34,973 bases of DNA from an uncultured Massilimicrobiota sp. (GCA_944325245.1 CALUZM010000018.1:1-34973); one strand, 5' to 3'; positions 14,198 to 25,140 are shown, counted from the stretch's first letter. The notes: a model not told the origin generated them from the sequence alone. Translations and numbers: made by a program.

Positions 14198-16116
14198 TAA
14201 AAATCCCCTCCTAAATCTTTAATAGCATTTAATAATCCACCATGCAAAATCATTACTTTTTCTCTTGGTGCAAGCTTTAATTCTGTTGATAAAGTGTCTT
14301 TTGTTCTTACATTTTGAACAATGATAGGTTCATCTTTTTCAACAGATTCTTTGACATTCAATAAAACATATTCATCTTCTTCATTAAAGAAATCATAACC
14401 TTTTTGATCAATCACAATTGGTAAAATACCATTATTAATCAAATTAGAACGATGAATTCTAGCAAATGATAAAGCAAAAATAGCTTTAATCTTTAAATAA
14501 TTTGGTACTAAAGCCGCATGTTCACGTGATGAGCCTTGACCATAGTTATCTCCACCAACAATGAAACCACCATGATTTTCTTTTGCTCTTGTGTAGAATT
14601 GATCATCAACTTTGGAAAAAGCAAATTTCGCAAGATGTGGAACATTAGAACGGAAAGGTAATAATTTTGAATCAGAAGGGACAATATGATCTGTAGAAAT
14701 ATTATCTCCCACTTTTAAAACAACTTTCCCCTGAATATTATCTGATAATTTTTCTCCTCGAGGCACTGGTTTAATATTCGGTCCCATATAAACCTGTGTA
14801 TTTGGATCATATTCATGAATAAAGAAATTTTCATTTTTAATAAATGGTGTAGAAGGTACTTCATCTAAATACATATCATCTTCAAATTGACAAGATAAAT
14901 ATCCTTGAATTGCTGACAAGGCCGCAATTTCTGGAGACACAAGATAAACACCTGCATCATTTGTTCCAGAACGTCCTTTAAAGTTACGATTGATTGTTCT
15001 TAAAGAAATACCTTTTGAAAGTGGTGCTTGCCCCATACCAATACATGGTCCACAGCCACATTCAAGAATTCTCGCTCCAGCATGAATCATATCAGCTAAA
15101 GCTCCATTTTGTGATAACATCGCTAAAATACTTGAAGATCCTGGCGCAATAACCAAAGACACATGATCGGCCACTTTTCTTCCTTTTAAGATTTTTGCAG
15201 CACGCATCATATCAGCAAATGATGAATTCGTACATGAACCAATCACAACCTGATTAATGTGCATACCTTCCAGCTCTTTAACAGCGACAACTGCATCTGG
15301 ACTATGAGGTTTGGCAACCAATGGTTCTAAAGTAGACAAATCAATATCCAATCTTTCATCATACTTTGCATCTGCATCAGCTTTCATTTCAATATAATCA
15401 GCTTCACGTCCCTGTTGTTTTAAATATTCCAAAGTTCTTTCATCTGTTGGGAAAATAGATGTTGTGGCACCTAATTCTGCCCCCATGTTACAAATTGTTG
15501 CACGATCTGTTAAAGACAAAGAAGCAATCCCATCACCAGTATATTCGACAATCTTATTGACTCCGCCTTTAACAGTTAAAGTCTGTAAAATCTTTAAAAT
15601 AATGTCTTTGGCACTCACCCAAGGTGCTTTTTTCCCTGTTAAATTCACTTGAATGACACTTGGACATTGTAAATAATATTTTCCAGTTGCCATAGCCACT
15701 GCAACATCCAATCCTCCAGCACCAATCGCAATCATTCCCATTGCGCCACAAGTTGGTGTATGTGAATCACTTCCTACCAATGTTTTCCCAGGTTTTGAAA
15801 AGTTTTCTAACTGTAATTGATGGCAAACACCATTCCCTGGTTTTGAAAAAGTAATACCATGTTTTTTAGCAACACTACGAATAAATTCATGATCATCCAT
15901 ATTTTCAAATCCTGTCTGTAACATGTTATGATCAATATAAGCAACAGCTTTTTCTACTGCGACTTTTCCTATATCCATGGCTTCTAACTGTAAATAAGCC
16001 ATTGTTCCTGTTGAATCCTGTGTTAATGTTTGGTCTATTCCAATGCAAATTGGTGTCCCAGGAATTAACTCTCCTTCTTTTAAATGCGCCTGTAAAACTT
16101 TATATGCTAAATTCAT
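14197..16116 (-). CDS. acnA: Aconitate hydratase, about 640-residue type
   Basis: Isomerises citrate to isocitrate through cis-aconitate using a [4Fe-4S] cluster. At 639 residues it is the compact aconitase type seen in many anaerobes. Cluster cysteines are Cys295 in VIGSCTNSSF and Cys355/Cys358 in CGCGPCIG; GSDSHTPTCGAMG lies at 115-127, and the C-terminal swivelling domain carries NISTDHIVPSD and NYGQGSSREHAALVP. AAGGAG lies nine bases before ATG 16116. It is first in the acn-icd-regulator operon. No citrate synthase is in the window, so that enzyme must be encoded elsewhere for the branch to work. Homoaconitase or 3-isopropylmalate dehydratase are normally split into two proteins, which argues against them. 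Confidence 0.94.
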   Translation of the reverse strand: MNLAYKVLQAHLKEGELIPGTPICIGIDQTLTQDSTGTMAYLQLEAMDIGKVAVEKAVAYIDHNMLQTGFENMDDHEFIRSVAKKHGITFSKPGNGVCHQLQLENFSKPGKTLVGSDSHTPTCGAMGMIAIGAGGLDVAVAMATGKYYLQCPSVIQVNLTGKKAPWVSAKDIILKILQTLTVKGGVNKIVEYTGDGIASLSLTDRATICNMGAELGATTSIFPTDERTLEYLKQQGREADYIEMKADADAKYDERLDIDLSTLEPLVAKPHSPDAVVAVKELEGMHINQVVIGSCTNSSFADMMRAAKILKGRKVADHVSLVIAPGSSSILAMLSQNGALADMIHAGARILECGCGPCIGMGQAPLSKGISLRTINRNFKGRSGTNDAGVYLVSPEIAALSAIQGYLSCQFEDDMYLDEVPSTPFIKNENFFIHEYDPNTQVYMGPNIKPVPRGEKLSDNIQGKVVLKVGDNISTDHIVPSDSKLLPFRSNVPHLAKFAFSKVDDQFYTRAKENHGGFIVGGDNYGQGSSREHAALVPNYLKIKAIFALSFARIHRSNLINNGILPIVIDQKGYDFFNEEDEYVLLNVKESVEKDEPIIVQNVRTKDTLSTELKLAPREKVMILHGGLLNAIKDLGGDF

Positions 16117-16136
16117 CTTGTATAACTCCTTTCACT

Positions 16137-16175
16137 ATTGTATACAATTATACAAGATTATGTTTAGACAATCAA
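16137..16175 (-). promoter_or_regulatory. acn operon promoter with FadR-type operator
   Basis: Minus strand: TTGATT (16170-16175), 17 bp, TATAAT (16147-16152). Overlapping and following the -10 is TTGTATAATTGTATACAA, which contains the palindrome TTGTATACAA, a typical FadR-subfamily GntR site. The regulator encoded at the end of the operon is the obvious binder. Confidence 0.7.
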
Positions 16176-16239
16176 CTATAACTTTGGAATAGAGTTTATC
16201 TTTTGATATTTGTATGTTACAATGGACAAGGTGATGAAA

Positions 16240-18120
16240 ATGATATTAGCTTGTTCCGCATTAAAAAAGTCATTTCAAGGAACTGACATATTAAAAGATA
16301 TTACATTTAAAATTGAAAATCATGATAAATTAGCTATTATTGGTGTCAATGGTGCTGGTAAGACAACATTACTGAGAATCATTTGTGGGGAAGAAAGCTA
16401 TGATAGTGGAGAAATCTTCATGCCTAAAACGACACGTATCGGTTATTTATCACAGCATAATACATTAAATCCAGAATTTTCTATCTATCAGGCGTTAGAA
16501 GATGTTTTTTCTCCATTGATAGAAAAAGAAAAAAGACTTCGTGAATTAGAACATTTGATGGCTGAAAACCAAAATTTAGATACCATCATGAATGAATACG
16601 AACAACTGACCTACGAATTCGAAAGAGAAGATGGTTACAGCTACCAAAGTCAGATCAAGGGTGTATTGAAAGGATTAGGATTTGAAGAATCTTCATGGGA
16701 TATGCCTATTTCTATTCTTTCAGGTGGTCAAAAAACACGTGTAGCTTTAGGAAGATTGCTTTTATTAAAACCTGATCTTTTATTATTAGATGAACCTACC
16801 AATCATCTTGATGTAGAATCTATTGAATGGCTGGAAAATTATCTAAAAAATTATCCTCATGCCATTATCATGGTATCCCATGACCGTTATTTCATTGATC
16901 AGATTTCCAATCAGATTGTAGAAATCGAACATGGAAAATCAACAACCTATAAATGTTCTTATCAAGAATATGCAATTATCAAAAAACATAATCGAGAAGT
17001 TGAACTCAAACATTATATGGATAATCAAAAAGAAATCAAACGAATGCAGGAAAGCATTGACTTATTAAAATCTTTCAATCGTGAAAAGCAAGTCAAGCGT
17101 GCTGAAAGCAAAGAAAAAGCTTTGGCCAAGATGGAAAAAGTCGAAAAACCAGATGCTCTGCCACAGGCCATCCGCATTCAATTTCAACCACTTGTCGAAT
17201 CTGGTTATGATGTCTTAAAGGTTAAAGATTTAGCAATGGCATTTGATAAACCCTTATTTGAACATATCAATTTTGAAGTCAAAAAACAAGAACGTGTCGC
17301 TTTAATTGGTCCTAATGGTATTGGAAAAACAACTTTATTCCATATTATTTTAAACGACTATCTGCCGACTGCAGGTAAAATCAAACTTGGCAGCAAAGTG
17401 ATGATTGGCTATTACGATCAGGAACACACGTCTTTATCTTTCAATAAAACGATTTTTCAAGAAATCAGTGATACATATCCACAAATGAATAATACAGAAA
17501 TTAGAAATACCTGTGCATCTTTTCAATTTAAAGGTGATGATGTCTTTAAAACAATCGATGTCTTATCAGGTGGTGAACGTGGACGTGTTGTCTTAATGAA
17601 GCTGCTTCTATCACGTTGTAACTTCCTGATTTTAGATGAACCAACGAACCATTTAGACATTGAATCCAAAGAAGTTTTGGAAGATGCATTGATGTCATTT
17701 GAAGGAACGATTCTGTTTATCAGCCATGACCGTTATTTTATTAATAAACTGGCAACAAAAGTTGTGGAAATGACACCACATGGCAGTCATACCTATACGG
17801 GTAACTATTCACAATATCTAGATAAAAAGACAACTGTTGTTAAAGAAACAAAAGAAAAAAATCTATCTTATTTAGAAAGCAAGAAAGTTCAATCTATGCA
17901 ACGTAAACATCAAAATCAAATCAAAAAGATTGAAAAAGATATTTCTCTTTTAGAAAATCAAATCAAAGAATTGAATGCTCAACTTCAGGATGAAGATATA
18001 TTAAATGACTATAAAAAATACAATGAAGTTGTCAAAAAGATAGATGAAAGCAATCAACAACTGGAAGAACTTTTAGAAAAATGGGAAAATATCCAAAATG
18101 AAGAGATGGACTTGAAGTAG
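16240..18120 (+). CDS. ABC-F family ATPase
   Basis: Soluble protein with two ABC ATPase domains, of the ABC-F class that acts on the ribosome (translation factors, some antibiotic-protection proteins). It has Walker A at 35-42 (GVNGAGKT) and 357-364 (GPNGIGKT), signatures LSGGQKTR and LSGGERGR, Walker B LLLLDEPTNHLD and FLILDEPTNHLD, a charged inter-domain linker and a C-terminal coiled coil; there are no membrane segments. I start at ATG 16240 (626 residues): AAGGTGA is well placed, and an extended -10 TGTTACAAT (16216-16223) puts the transcript start near 16230, downstream of the ATG at 16210. It resembles housekeeping YdiF/Uup-like members more than resistance types, but sequence alone cannot settle that. 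Confidence 0.93.
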   Translation: MILACSALKKSFQGTDILKDITFKIENHDKLAIIGVNGAGKTTLLRIICGEESYDSGEIFMPKTTRIGYLSQHNTLNPEFSIYQALEDVFSPLIEKEKRLRELEHLMAENQNLDTIMNEYEQLTYEFEREDGYSYQSQIKGVLKGLGFEESSWDMPISILSGGQKTRVALGRLLLLKPDLLLLDEPTNHLDVESIEWLENYLKNYPHAIIMVSHDRYFIDQISNQIVEIEHGKSTTYKCSYQEYAIIKKHNREVELKHYMDNQKEIKRMQESIDLLKSFNREKQVKRAESKEKALAKMEKVEKPDALPQAIRIQFQPLVESGYDVLKVKDLAMAFDKPLFEHINFEVKKQERVALIGPNGIGKTTLFHIILNDYLPTAGKIKLGSKVMIGYYDQEHTSLSFNKTIFQEISDTYPQMNNTEIRNTCASFQFKGDDVFKTIDVLSGGERGRVVLMKLLLSRCNFLILDEPTNHLDIESKEVLEDALMSFEGTILFISHDRYFINKLATKVVEMTPHGSHTYTGNYSQYLDKKTTVVKETKEKNLSYLESKKVQSMQRKHQNQIKKIEKDISLLENQIKELNAQLQDEDILNDYKKYNEVVKKIDESNQQLEELLEKWENIQNEEMDLK

Positions 18121-18150
18121 ATATCTGATCCTTCAAGTTCATCTCTTTTT
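18103..18150 (+). terminator. Terminator overlapping the ABC-F stop codon
   Basis: A 15-bp stem, GAGATGGACTTGAAG (18103-18117) with CTTCAAGTTCATCTC (18131-18145), one G-T wobble, and a T-run. The left arm is coding sequence and the stop codon lies at the start of the loop; the right flank reaches the convergent DUF2500-like gene's stop. Confidence 0.85.
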
Positions 18151-18514
18151 ATTTTCTCACAAATTCAATATAACGTGTCCCCTGAAAAGTCAATTCTCCT
18201 ATGTCACCTTCTGCCAACATTCCATATTCTCGTCCATTAACCGCAAATTCCAAACGATCATGACTCTTCACTTCAAAAGTGACATAATAATATGTTGATG
18301 TATGGGTATAGTTATGCATATGATCATTGACCATATCATGATGGACCCTCGTATCCATACGCTTAGAAACAACACGAGCTTCCACATTCAATCGTGGTGA
18401 TTGATTATTGCGATGCCATTGTCCAATACCTTTTACAAAAGTCACAACAAACACACCTATCACTAAAATAAAAACAATTGTAAACATAGTTTCAAATCCA
18501 CCAAAATCAAACAT
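18149..18514 (-). CDS. DUF2500-like membrane-anchored protein
   Basis: A 121-residue protein with one N-terminal membrane segment (about 9-28, TMFTIVFILVIGVFVVTFV) after a short MFDFGGFE start, then a soluble domain: ARVVSKRMDTRVHH, a His-rich NDHMHNYTHTSTYYYVTFEV stretch and ...AEGDIGELTFQGTRYIEFVRK. That pattern matches DUF2500, a family without known function. AGGAGG precedes ATG 18514; the frame stays open upstream but without a better start. It is divergent from the GH1 gene and convergent with the ABC-F gene, so it is probably monocistronic. The domain likely faces outward or lies under the membrane; topology is not determined. Confidence 0.85.
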   Translation of the reverse strand: MFDFGGFETMFTIVFILVIGVFVVTFVKGIGQWHRNNQSPRLNVEARVVSKRMDTRVHHDMVNDHMHNYTHTSTYYYVTFEVKSHDRLEFAVNGREYGMLAEGDIGELTFQGTRYIEFVRK

Positions 18515-18564
18515 ATCAAAACCTCCTCCTACTTCTATTATAACTTCATCAAGTGTATTATTGA

Positions 18565-20091
<1,527 letters not shown>

Positions 20092-20117
20092 AGCTTGTCA
20101 TATGACAAGTTCTTTTC
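20092..20117 (+). terminator. Terminator after the first GH1 gene
   Basis: CTTGTCATATGACAAG palindrome with flanking A-G/T-T pairing, starting directly after the TAG stop and followed by TTTTCTTTT. Confidence 0.8.
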
Positions 20118-20123
20118 TTTTAC

Positions 20124-20153
20124 AAAAAACAGTAACTTTCAAAGCTACTGTTT
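20124..20153 (-). terminator. Terminator of the manA-like gene
   Basis: AAACAGTA and TACTGTTT arms with inner CTTT/AAAG pairing; on the minus strand it ends in a T-run. It abuts the manA-like stop codon. Confidence 0.75.
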
Positions 20154-21870
20154 ATCCGTTTCTAATATAAGCCTTAATAAATTTAATTGTTTCTTCACCA
20201 TCATATGGTCTAATTGTATAGTCTCCAACAGCACTTGGAATAATAAATGTTTCCGCATAATGCACAATAAATGGTTCAAATGCATCTGTTGGACTTTCAA
20301 TCACAGCACTTGATCCTTCAACCAAGTTCAACATATGAACGCCATTTTTTGAAGAATGTCGTGTGAGGCATGACGTTGTAAAACGTCTTGTCTCAATGAA
20401 TTCCAGTTCATGTAATCCTGTCTTTTCTTCACAATACTCATCATCTTGATGCATCATTTCAACATGATTAACAAGATTATCCTCTACCCATTTTGTTGTA
20501 CGGTTCCATTGAATATTCTTTTCACCATCTTCAATATGAATGGGTCTAGGCAATCCATCTAAACCAAGACGATCCCAATCCCATAACTTGAATGTAAAAA
20601 TATATGGTGTTGCACTGATTTCTAGAACCATACACCCTGATGATGAACAGTGGATTGTCCCTGCAGGAATCAAAAAGTGATCATGTTTTTTAGCTGGAAA
20701 GAAATTGACATACTTATCTGCATCAAAGGACTGTTGACCACTCTGAGCTGCTTTTAAATCATCAATCATTTGTTTGACATCAATATTTTCTTTTAGTCCT
20801 AAATAAACGCCTCCATGTTCTTGAGCATCTAAGATGTAATAACTTTCATCTTGGGTGTATGTCATACCAAAATGTGATTTAATATATTCTGTTAAAGGAT
20901 GAACTTGTAAACTTAGATTTTGTCCATCAATCGTATCAAGGAAATCAAAACGAATTGGAAATTCTGCACCAAAACGACAATAGTTCTTCATACCAAGCAG
21001 TTCTATTGGTTGATATAAAACCAGATCCATAGCTGGAATCTCAATTCTTGTTTTTCCAAATCTTAAATATAAACTGTTCTCTTCAGGAACACCATCAAAG
21101 CTCCACGCATAATTCTTTTCTTGAGGATCTAAACCACAATGTTCTTTCATCCATTGTCCACCCCATACCCCTGGATCAAAGTAAGGAACAAGTCTAAATG
21201 GACGCTTTGCAATTTGTTTTAATCCATTCCTTAAAGCTTCTCCAGTGACCATTTTAAGATGCCCTTTGTGATTACTGTCAATAAAATAATCAACCTTTTC
21301 AAACATCTTCATTTTATGTTTATCTGCAACTCGCCACTCTATAAAGAAACCTCTTTTAATTTTCTTTAAAGAATCTTCATCACCATTATCAGCTTTGAAA
21401 TTAGGCATACCTTGACGATATCGGCATTGAATTTCCCATCTTGCTAAATCACAATAAATGTATAAATCTCCTTGACTAATAAGTCCTGCACCAACACCAT
21501 AAATCAAAATGCGTTTTTGTTCATGAAGAACCTTTTTCATTTCCTCTAACTTTTTATGATCAACAAAATCTTCTAAAACGCCATAGAACATAACACCACG
21601 TACTCTATCTTCCGTAAGATGAGGTTTCATCATTTCATTAAGTTTATCTTTGTCATAAAAGATATCTTCACTTCTTATCACAATCTCAGGTTCATAAACA
21701 TCTTGAATAAAATCCAAGACTTCATCATCTACACCAGGATAACAGTCCACAACTAGACATTTCACATCGTGTATTTTTTCTAGCAACTCTTGCTTCATAG
21801 ATGATAAATCATCGAATGCCTCTTGATCATAACCTTTAATTTTTGTTTCTGGAAACTTATCATAATTCAT
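20152..21870 (-). CDS. manA: Class I mannose-6-phosphate isomerase with extra N-terminal domain
   Basis: Zinc-dependent isomerase interconverting mannose-6-P and fructose-6-P. The C-terminal part (about 225-572) has RLVPYFDPGVWGGQWM and the metal site Gln322/His324 in SLQVHP, Glu342 in DESYYILDA and His407 in IPAGTIHC. At 572 residues it is much longer than the roughly 315-residue Bacillus ManA. Residues 1-220 form an additional domain with a parallel alpha/beta look (CLVVDCYPGVDDE, ILIYGVGAGLI, YCDLARWEIQCRYRQG, KVDYFIDSN). I see no Walker A motif there and do not recognise its function. I start at ATG 21870 because AGGTGA is eight bases upstream; GTG 21882 lies inside that site. It is monocistronic. 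The isomerase call is firm, the fused domain is not understood. Confidence 0.88.
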   Translation of the reverse strand: MNYDKFPETKIKGYDQEAFDDLSSMKQELLEKIHDVKCLVVDCYPGVDDEVLDFIQDVYEPEIVIRSEDIFYDKDKLNEMMKPHLTEDRVRGVMFYGVLEDFVDHKKLEEMKKVLHEQKRILIYGVGAGLISQGDLYIYCDLARWEIQCRYRQGMPNFKADNGDEDSLKKIKRGFFIEWRVADKHKMKMFEKVDYFIDSNHKGHLKMVTGEALRNGLKQIAKRPFRLVPYFDPGVWGGQWMKEHCGLDPQEKNYAWSFDGVPEENSLYLRFGKTRIEIPAMDLVLYQPIELLGMKNYCRFGAEFPIRFDFLDTIDGQNLSLQVHPLTEYIKSHFGMTYTQDESYYILDAQEHGGVYLGLKENIDVKQMIDDLKAAQSGQQSFDADKYVNFFPAKKHDHFLIPAGTIHCSSSGCMVLEISATPYIFTFKLWDWDRLGLDGLPRPIHIEDGEKNIQWNRTTKWVEDNLVNHVEMMHQDDEYCEEKTGLHELEFIETRRFTTSCLTRHSSKNGVHMLNLVEGSSAVIESPTDAFEPFIVHYAETFIIPSAVGDYTIRPYDGEETIKFIKAYIRNG

Positions 21871-21967
21871 AAAAATCATCACCTATTCATTTATCTCATT
21901 CTATTATATCATTATCTATTCTTAGATGATACGATAAATCTTTATTGAATGCATATTTAAGATCATC

Positions 21968-21996
21968 TTGTCGAATTGAAAAAGTTCCTTTATAAT
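21968..21996 (+). promoter_or_regulatory. Promoter of the VanZ-like gene
   Basis: TTGTCG (21968-21973), 17 bp, TATAAT (21991-21996), with the start codon 18 bp downstream of the -10 and GAGGTG between. The leader is therefore very short. Confidence 0.65.
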
Positions 21997-22013
21997 ACCC
22001 TAGAGGTGTTGAT

Positions 22014-22427
22014 ATGAAAAGATTAAAATATTTTATTCCATCTATTATCCTTATGATTATTATTTTCTCGTTTTCTCAACAAACAGGCGAAGAATCATCT
22101 GGACTCAGTTCTCAAATAACTCTTTGGATTCAAACCTATTTACATATTCCTATTACAGAATTTATAGTTAGAAAAGCTGCACATATGAGTGAATATGCTG
22201 TTTTAGCTTTTACATTTATTTATGGTTTTTCAGCAAACCAATGTTCATTAAAACAAATCATGATTTCTTCTTTATTATGTACATTTTTATATGCCTGCAC
22301 TGATGAAATGCATCAATTGTTTATTGGTGGTAGAGCAGGACAATGGATGGATGTAATGATTGATACATGTGGTGGTATTATCGCTAATATTCTTTTTTAT
22401 GCCTATACAAAAATAAGACATCAGTAA
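22014..22427 (+). CDS. VanZ-like membrane protein
   Basis: A small integral membrane protein of 137 residues with about four membrane spans and VanZ-family motifs: RKAAHMSEYAVLAF in the middle and DEMHQLFIGGRAGQWMDVMIDTCGG after it. VanZ itself raises teicoplanin resistance in enterococci by an unknown route; chromosomal VanZ-like proteins are common in Bacillota, and their normal role is unclear, probably at the cell envelope. GAGGTG precedes ATG 22014. The gene is monocistronic with its own promoter and a terminator that starts inside the coding sequence. No van genes are near, so glycopeptide resistance should not be inferred. Confidence 0.92.
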   Translation: MKRLKYFIPSIILMIIIFSFSQQTGEESSGLSSQITLWIQTYLHIPITEFIVRKAAHMSEYAVLAFTFIYGFSANQCSLKQIMISSLLCTFLYACTDEMHQLFIGGRAGQWMDVMIDTCGGIIANILFYAYTKIRHQ

Positions 22428-22442
22428 AATGATGTCTTTTTT
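22415..22442 (+). terminator. Terminator after the VanZ-like gene
   Basis: AAGACATCA (22415-22423) with TGATGTCTT (22430-22438), then T-residues. The stop codon is in the loop. Confidence 0.85.
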
Positions 22443-22445
22443 CTA

Positions 22446-22910
22446 TCATAATTTCTTTTCCATTAAATATCTTCTTAATCTAACTCCACGTCTTTCTACT
22501 GTCTGTTCTTCTAAAACATGATAACCATGTTTTTCAAAGAAAGGCTTTGACGTTATGGAAGCAGCTGTATTCATAAAAACAATGCCTTTTGCTCTAGCAT
22601 ATTTTTCAAGCTGTTGAACCAATAAAGACCCAACGCCCTGATGTAAATAATCAGGATGCACATAAAGTCGATCTAAATAGCCTGTTTCCCCAACATCCGC
22701 AAAACCAATAAGCTGTAACTTATCATTCTCTACAACCAATGTATGATTACGATTTAGCGATGCCTGCCAACGATAAACATCGGGATTTTTTGGTGCCCAT
22801 GCATCAAGCTGTTCCAGTGTATAGTCATTAACACAGACTGTATGAATATTATCATAAAACATCTGTAAAATTGTATCTAAATCACTTGGCTTATATAATC
22901 TTGTCTTCAT
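22446..22910 (-). CDS. GNAT-family N-acetyltransferase
   Basis: Acetyl-CoA-dependent acyltransferase of 154 residues. The acetyl-CoA motif A is visible as DRLYVHPDYLHQGVGSLLV (about 81-99), followed by an AASITSKPFFEKHGYHV segment typical of the fold's end. The target (small molecule or protein) cannot be told. I start at ATG 22910, nine codon-bases downstream of a GTG, because GGGGTGG is then at proper distance. It stops with TGA followed directly by TAG, which shows TGA being used as an ordinary stop in this genome. Monocistronic. Confidence 0.9.
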   Translation of the reverse strand: MKTRLYKPSDLDTILQMFYDNIHTVCVNDYTLEQLDAWAPKNPDVYRWQASLNRNHTLVVENDKLQLIGFADVGETGYLDRLYVHPDYLHQGVGSLLVQQLEKYARAKGIVFMNTAASITSKPFFEKHGYHVLEEQTVERRGVRLRRYLMEKKL

Positions 22911-22998
22911 CAATACCACCCCTTCGCAACTATATTTATTATAGCATAGTCATAAAAAATAAGAAAGAAAGTTATCTTCTTTATCAAAGAAAATCAAA

Positions 22999-23030
22999 AT
23001 GAGTGCTATCAATGATAACACTCATTTTTT
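22999..23030. terminator. Terminator between glnN and GNAT genes
   Basis: ATGAGTG and CACTCAT arms plus inner TATC/GATA with one mismatch. The strongest T-run is on the plus strand; the minus strand, where glnN ends, has a shorter TTTT. Confidence 0.65.
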
Positions 23031-23031
23031 C

Positions 23032-25110
23032 TTATATTCCAAACAATAAATCCATATATGTTGGCATTGGCCAATATTTTTCATCAACATGATTTTCAAT
23101 TTCATCAACAACACGACGTAATTCATTCATTGTTGTTAAAACATCATCACGCCATATTTTAGCAATTTCTAAAATATCTCCTGTTTTCTTTTGAGCTCTT
23201 TCAACATGACTTTCTAAAATAGTCATCTGATTTTTCATTTGTGATAACATATCAGATAATAATTGAATATCATCAATCAAATAATCATTATGAATAGCTA
23301 ATTCTTTTGTACGCAATGCTGTTTGAGATAACTGATTTAAATAAGATAATGCAGCTGGATATATTTCATTACGAGCCATTTTTAAAGCAGTTAAAGCTTC
23401 AACCTGAATTGTCTTATTATAGTTTTCAAGAAGAATTTCATAACGTGATTCAAGTTCAATCTCACTATAAACACCTAAACGCTTAAACATTTGAATGATT
23501 TTTTCATCTTTTAGACATTCCATAGCTTCCACAGTGTTTTTACGATTTGGAAGTCCACGTCTTTTTGCTTCTTCTTCCCACTTTGCAGAATAACCATCAC
23601 CATTAAAGATAATTCTTTGATGTTCTGATAAGAATTCTTTAATGACTTCCATTGGTTCTTTTCCTTTTTCAATTTCATCTGCCATTTCTTCCATTTCTGT
23701 AGCCAAAATAGAATTTAAGATCGTATTTGGTCCAGCAATAGATTGAGATGATCCAACAGCTCTAAATTCAAATTTATTTCCAGTAAAAGCAAAAGGTGAT
23801 GTACGATTACGATCTGTATTATCTTTAGAGAAATCAGGTACAACAGAAACACCGGTCTGGAATCTTCCATTTTCTACGTCTTCCAGCTCTTTACCTTCAA
23901 TAATAGCGTGAATAATTTTATCTAAATCTTCACCAAGGAATATTGAAATAATAGCTGGAGGTGCCTCATTCGCTCCTAAACGATGATCATTACCTGCTGT
24001 TGCTGTGGACATACGCAATAAATCTGCATATTCATCCACTGCCTTTACAGTACATGCAAGAGCAGCTAAGAATGGTAAATTTTCGCTAGGATTTTTCCCT
24101 GGATTAAATAAGTTTACACCTGTATTTGTTACAACTGACCAGTTATTATGTTTTCCTGAACCATTCACACCATCAAATGGTTTTTCATGTAATAAACATC
24201 TTAAACCATGTTTTTTCGCAATATCCTGCATCAATAACATTAATAGATGATTATTGTCTGTTGTAATATTGACATTACGGTAGACACAAGCCACTTCATG
24301 TTGAGCTGGTGCCACTTCATTATGCTTTGTTTTAGAAGGAATTCCATATTTCCATAATTCGTGATCAAGTTCTTTCATAAAAGCTGCCACTTTACGTTTT
24401 AAACTTCCAAAGTAATGATCTTCCAATTCCTGTCCTTTTGGAGCCATTGCACCAAAAAGTGTTCTTCCTGTTAATTTTAAATCCATACGCTTTTGATAAT
24501 ATTCATCAGCAACCAAAAAATATTCCTGTTCACTTCCTACAGAAGCATCAACATGTGTCACACCTTCCATACCAAGCATTGGTAATAAACGACAAGAAGC
24601 TTTTGTTAAGGCATCCACAGATTTTAATAATGGTGTCTTTTTATCTAAGGCTTCACCTGTATATGAACAAAACAGTGTTGGAATATACAAGCTACCATCT
24701 TTCACAAATGCTGGTGACGTACAATCCCACGCAGTATAACCACGTGCTTCAAATGTTGCACGTAATCCTCCTGAAGGGAAAGAAGAAGCATCAGGTTCTC
24801 CTTTTCTTAATGTTTTTCCACTAAACTCTAACACAGCTTTATTTCCATCAGGTTCTAAAAAGGCATCATGCTTTTCTGCAGTTAATCCAGTCATTGGTGT
24901 AAACCAATGTGTAAAATGTGTTGCTCCATTTTCAACAGCCCATATTTTCATTGCATTGGCAATAACAGTCGCCGTTTCTTTTGCTAATGGTTCTCCTTTA
25001 TCTAAAGCTTCATGAAAAGCTTTATAAGTTGATTTTGGAATACGTTCTCTCATGACTTCATCACTAAATGTTAAACATCCATAGTCTTCAAGCAACTTAT
25101 TCATATCCAT
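23032..25110 (-). CDS. glnN: Glutamine synthetase type III
   Basis: ATP-dependent ligation of ammonia to glutamate by the large GSIII class. The 692 residues fit the class (about 700) and are far longer than the roughly 450-residue GSI. Landmarks are FTHWFTPMTGLTAEKHDAF near 65-83, the FPSGGLRATFEARGYTAWD region, a glutamate-rich GSEQEYFLV metal site, KHNEVAPAQHE, GVNGSGKHNNWS and NRTSPFAFTGNKFEFRAVGSS. ATG 25110 has GGGGG ten bases upstream. It has its own promoter and sits divergent from an atypical response regulator that could control it. With acn and icd nearby, the window supplies both 2-oxoglutarate and ammonia assimilation steps, though they are not one operon. Confidence 0.97.
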   Translation of the reverse strand: MDMNKLLEDYGCLTFSDEVMRERIPKSTYKAFHEALDKGEPLAKETATVIANAMKIWAVENGATHFTHWFTPMTGLTAEKHDAFLEPDGNKAVLEFSGKTLRKGEPDASSFPSGGLRATFEARGYTAWDCTSPAFVKDGSLYIPTLFCSYTGEALDKKTPLLKSVDALTKASCRLLPMLGMEGVTHVDASVGSEQEYFLVADEYYQKRMDLKLTGRTLFGAMAPKGQELEDHYFGSLKRKVAAFMKELDHELWKYGIPSKTKHNEVAPAQHEVACVYRNVNITTDNNHLLMLLMQDIAKKHGLRCLLHEKPFDGVNGSGKHNNWSVVTNTGVNLFNPGKNPSENLPFLAALACTVKAVDEYADLLRMSTATAGNDHRLGANEAPPAIISIFLGEDLDKIIHAIIEGKELEDVENGRFQTGVSVVPDFSKDNTDRNRTSPFAFTGNKFEFRAVGSSQSIAGPNTILNSILATEMEEMADEIEKGKEPMEVIKEFLSEHQRIIFNGDGYSAKWEEEAKRRGLPNRKNTVEAMECLKDEKIIQMFKRLGVYSEIELESRYEILLENYNKTIQVEALTALKMARNEIYPAALSYLNQLSQTALRTKELAIHNDYLIDDIQLLSDMLSQMKNQMTILESHVERAQKKTGDILEIAKIWRDDVLTTMNELRRVVDEIENHVDEKYWPMPTYMDLLFGI

Positions 25111-25140
25111 TTCAATACATCCCCCATTTCTTTTTCCATC

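Noticed and set aside
22014-22427. VanZ-like gene as evidence of glycopeptide resistance
   Set aside because: No van ligase, dehydrogenase or sensor genes are near, and chromosomal VanZ-like proteins are common.
24005-24824. Two plus-strand open frames inside glnN
   Set aside because: They are antisense to highly conserved glutamine synthetase sequence and lack translation signals.
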